Assembly (NCBI RefSeq): GCF_015775515.1
Contig: NZ_CP065383.1
Span: 2,914,001-2,978,000, forward strand
Length of the DNA: 64,000 nt
Source of the DNA: Atribacter laminatus
GTDB taxonomy: Bacteria; Atribacterota; Atribacteria; Atribacterales; Atribacteraceae
Direction of reading: 5' to 3'
Under the pieces are notes generated by a model. That model searched no databases. It had not been told where the DNA came from and saw nothing but the letters and a program-made list of their open reading frames with translations. Shown here piece by piece: positions 62,163 to 64,000 of the stretch (the stretch's first letter is position 1; each line of letters starts with the position of its first letter). The position numbers and the translations under genes were made by a program.

Positions 62163-63998
62163 ATGAGTAGAAGATGGTGCAAAAAATATTTCATCGTTCA
62201 CCTCCTTCTTATTTATTTCTTGCTCTCCTTATGGCCAATTTCTGTATTTGCAATTTCTACCTCCGACCAACCGAAAATTGATCTTTTTTGCCCAGACATT
62301 TCAATTAAAGAAGCCCTACTCACTGCCGCTTTTCAAGCTGATGTCGAAATTGTATTTTTTGAAGACCTATCAGGGAAAGTCAATATACGGAAAGATGGAG
62401 TGACCTTTGAAAAAGCACTCGATCTCATACTGAAAAACACTGATGTCAGCTGGTATTTGATAGATGGAGTATATTATATCGGTACTCCACCAGTTGGAAG
62501 TTCGGCCTATATCAAAATCAGTTCACCGGAAAAGTATCCTTTAAATTACATCAACAGTAAAGAACTCTATAAACTTCTTCCTCAATATGCTGGTAACTTG
62601 ATCCTTGATGCACCTTATTCAGTAATCCTTTCCGGACCAGAAAACTTAAGAGAAGAAATTAAAAAAGAAATTGAAAAATTAGATCACCCTAAAGAACATA
62701 TTCAAGTCAAGACTATTGTTGCCGAAATTAAAAATGACACCTTGAAAGATATCGGTGTAAACCTCAGTGCGGGCGACGATGAAAACCTACTAATCGGTTC
62801 AACGGCTTCGATAGGAGGAAGTTTTGAAAGACTGGAAAAAATAGATGCGGTTTTGCGTGCTTTACAGGAAAGTGGCGAAGCGGTTATTCATAGCGAATCG
62901 GAAATTTTAGTTTTAGAGGGAGAAGAAGGACGTGTTTGGTCAGGAAAAGATGTCTATTATTCAGTAGAGACTGAAGGGACTGCTGGAACAACCAGTAATC
63001 TTGAAATCATCGAATTAGGAGCTGGAATCAAAGTCATTCCACAATATATTGGCGAGGGAAAGATCAAGGTTGATTTAGAAGCTCAGCTTAAAAACCTCGA
63101 AGACGATAATGAAACACTTCCGGTTGTTATCAGCCGGGATACCAATTCATCGGTTACGTTAAAAGAAAAAGAACCACTTTTTATTGCTGGGGTTAATACT
63201 ACAAAAACCAGTGAAATTCGAAATAAATTGCTGGAAAAAAATCAAGACTCTGCAACAGTGAAATTAGATGAGGAGAGTCAACTGGTAATCTTTTTGGAAG
63301 CCGAAAGAAAGAGCCCTCAAGAATCTCCTCTAGTAGTTAAATTAAAAAGTGGAGATATAAAAGTAAGTCCCTCGACTATTCGTAAAACGACAACCGAGTA
63401 CCAGTTCGGGTTGGGCGCTTGGTACGGAACTCTTATCATCCCAGAATATCAGACCACTCCACAATTCTGGTATGGCCTTGAAGTGAAAGTTCTTTCAGGT
63501 GAAAATTTTGGGCTTTATGGACAGTTGTTAAAAGCTTCAGATAAAAATCTCTGGTTAGGAAAAGTGAACTTAGAGTATGCCATTCATACTGATGAAGATA
63601 CTCCCGAAACCATCAATTTAGGAATTGGTCTAAAAGGTTTTTGGGGAGACGTTCAAGAATCAGCTTTTGTTGCCTATGTAAAAGATATTCGCCAAGTTGA
63701 AGAAAATCTTCTTACTTTCTTTTCAATAGGTTTACAATTCTCTGAAAATGAAAGTCTCTATTTTGCTTCTCTTGGGGTATCTTATATAGAAAATGAATGG
63801 GTCCTTGAAGCAGAAGCGAAATATCAATGGAATAACCGAGCTTCGAATTGGACACTTGGTATCGAGGGGAAATATCGATTAGCCGATAAGACCTATCTTG
63901 TTGCTGGTTATCGGGATAATATCAGTGGTTCACCAATAGAACCTTTTGATGATTTCGATTTTCGAGGGTTGTATGCCGGAGTAACTTTTATGTTTTAA
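62163..63998 (+). CDS. secretin-related protein with C-terminal beta-barrel
   Basis: The 611-residue protein starts with a signal peptide (FIVHLLLIYFLLSLWPISVFA). Its N-terminal 370 residues parallel the previous gene (IKEALLTAAFQADVEIVFF; IQVKTIVAEIKNDTLKDIG; GSTASIGGSFERLEKIDAVL) but the secretin signature VPILGDIP is missing. The last 200 residues alternate hydrophobic strands (LGIGLKGFWGDV, TLGIEGKYRLADKTYLVAGY) and end in phenylalanine (FRGLYAGVTFMF), typical of outer-membrane barrels assembled by BamA. It may be a fusion of a secretin-like periplasmic part and a porin-like barrel. It is probably co-transcribed with the preceding secretin. The gene ends two bases before the window's end. 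Confidence 0.82.
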   Translation: MSRRWCKKYFIVHLLLIYFLLSLWPISVFAISTSDQPKIDLFCPDISIKEALLTAAFQADVEIVFFEDLSGKVNIRKDGVTFEKALDLILKNTDVSWYLIDGVYYIGTPPVGSSAYIKISSPEKYPLNYINSKELYKLLPQYAGNLILDAPYSVILSGPENLREEIKKEIEKLDHPKEHIQVKTIVAEIKNDTLKDIGVNLSAGDDENLLIGSTASIGGSFERLEKIDAVLRALQESGEAVIHSESEILVLEGEEGRVWSGKDVYYSVETEGTAGTTSNLEIIELGAGIKVIPQYIGEGKIKVDLEAQLKNLEDDNETLPVVISRDTNSSVTLKEKEPLFIAGVNTTKTSEIRNKLLEKNQDSATVKLDEESQLVIFLEAERKSPQESPLVVKLKSGDIKVSPSTIRKTTTEYQFGLGAWYGTLIIPEYQTTPQFWYGLEVKVLSGENFGLYGQLLKASDKNLWLGKVNLEYAIHTDEDTPETINLGIGLKGFWGDVQESAFVAYVKDIRQVEENLLTFFSIGLQFSENESLYFASLGVSYIENEWVLEAEAKYQWNNRASNWTLGIEGKYRLADKTYLVAGYRDNISGSPIEPFDDFDFRGLYAGVTFMF

Positions 63999-64000
63999 AT

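Overview
The window looks like a chromosome segment of an anaerobic, diderm, low-to-moderate-GC bacterium. The gene repertoire (secretin-like and beta-barrel proteins, many secreted Ig-like proteins, a hairpin-repeat-rich genome, frequent GTG/TTG starts with strong Shine-Dalgarno sites) would fit Atribacterota (OP9/JS1) or a similar deep lineage. That placement is inference from style, not a database match.

Layout. 0-5 kb: minus-strand genes for an NHL beta-propeller protein, a PlsC acyltransferase, a methyltransferase, tRNA-Pro(CGG), an Hsp20 with a consensus sigma-A promoter, and glutamate formiminotransferase. 5.5-7.2 kb: a DUF3311-like small membrane protein coupled to a sodium:solute symporter. 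7.6-12.7 kb: a minus-strand run of pcm, acylphosphatase, surE, a flavoprotein and a Gfo/Idh + DegT pair that may make an amino sugar. 13.9-18.5 kb: an aromatic amino acid operon (ECF S-component, rlmN, DAHP synthase, a frameshifted prephenate dehydrogenase, aroC). 19.3-20.5 kb: a TraR/DksA-like zinc-finger protein, SAM decarboxylase, and upstream of the latter a roughly 183-nt structured RNA with a perfect promoter and pairing ends, resembling 6S RNA.

20.6-33 kb is accessory: an intact IS4-type element, small secreted proteins, four toxin-antitoxin pairs, two tandem secreted TolB-like (PD40) propellers and two decayed GIY-YIG endonuclease genes, all embedded in dense interspersed repeats. 33.6-36.3 kb carries a large surface lipoprotein with SpaA/prealbumin-like repeats and a probable thioester domain. 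36.4-47.9 kb is an insertion-sequence graveyard (IS4 type, ISL3, IS21, IS256) broken by genes for secreted Ig-like and fimbrial-chaperone-like proteins, which continue to 50.9 kb. 51.4-53.7 kb is a NarL-type two-component system. 55.3-57.2 kb holds a lone receiver-domain protein followed by two secreted proteins. An intact IS481-like element (57.5-58.8 kb) sits inside one of the repeats. 59-64 kb holds a GGDEF/HD-GYP c-di-GMP enzyme and two secretin-related genes.

The most striking feature is the intergenic DNA. Dozens of 35-52 bp imperfect palindromes fall into three subfamilies in which the outer stem changes in a compensatory way (ATTGC/GCAAT, ATTCT/AGAAT, ATCCT/AGGAT), while the inner stem also varies in a paired fashion. 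They are strung together with other palindromic modules, including a 20-bp perfect palindrome (CGACATGCCATGGCATGTCG), in a recurrent order. They are almost absent between about 33.5 and 53.8 kb. Two decayed GIY-YIG nuclease genes each end exactly at one of these hairpins, which suggests, without proving, a nuclease-hairpin relationship.
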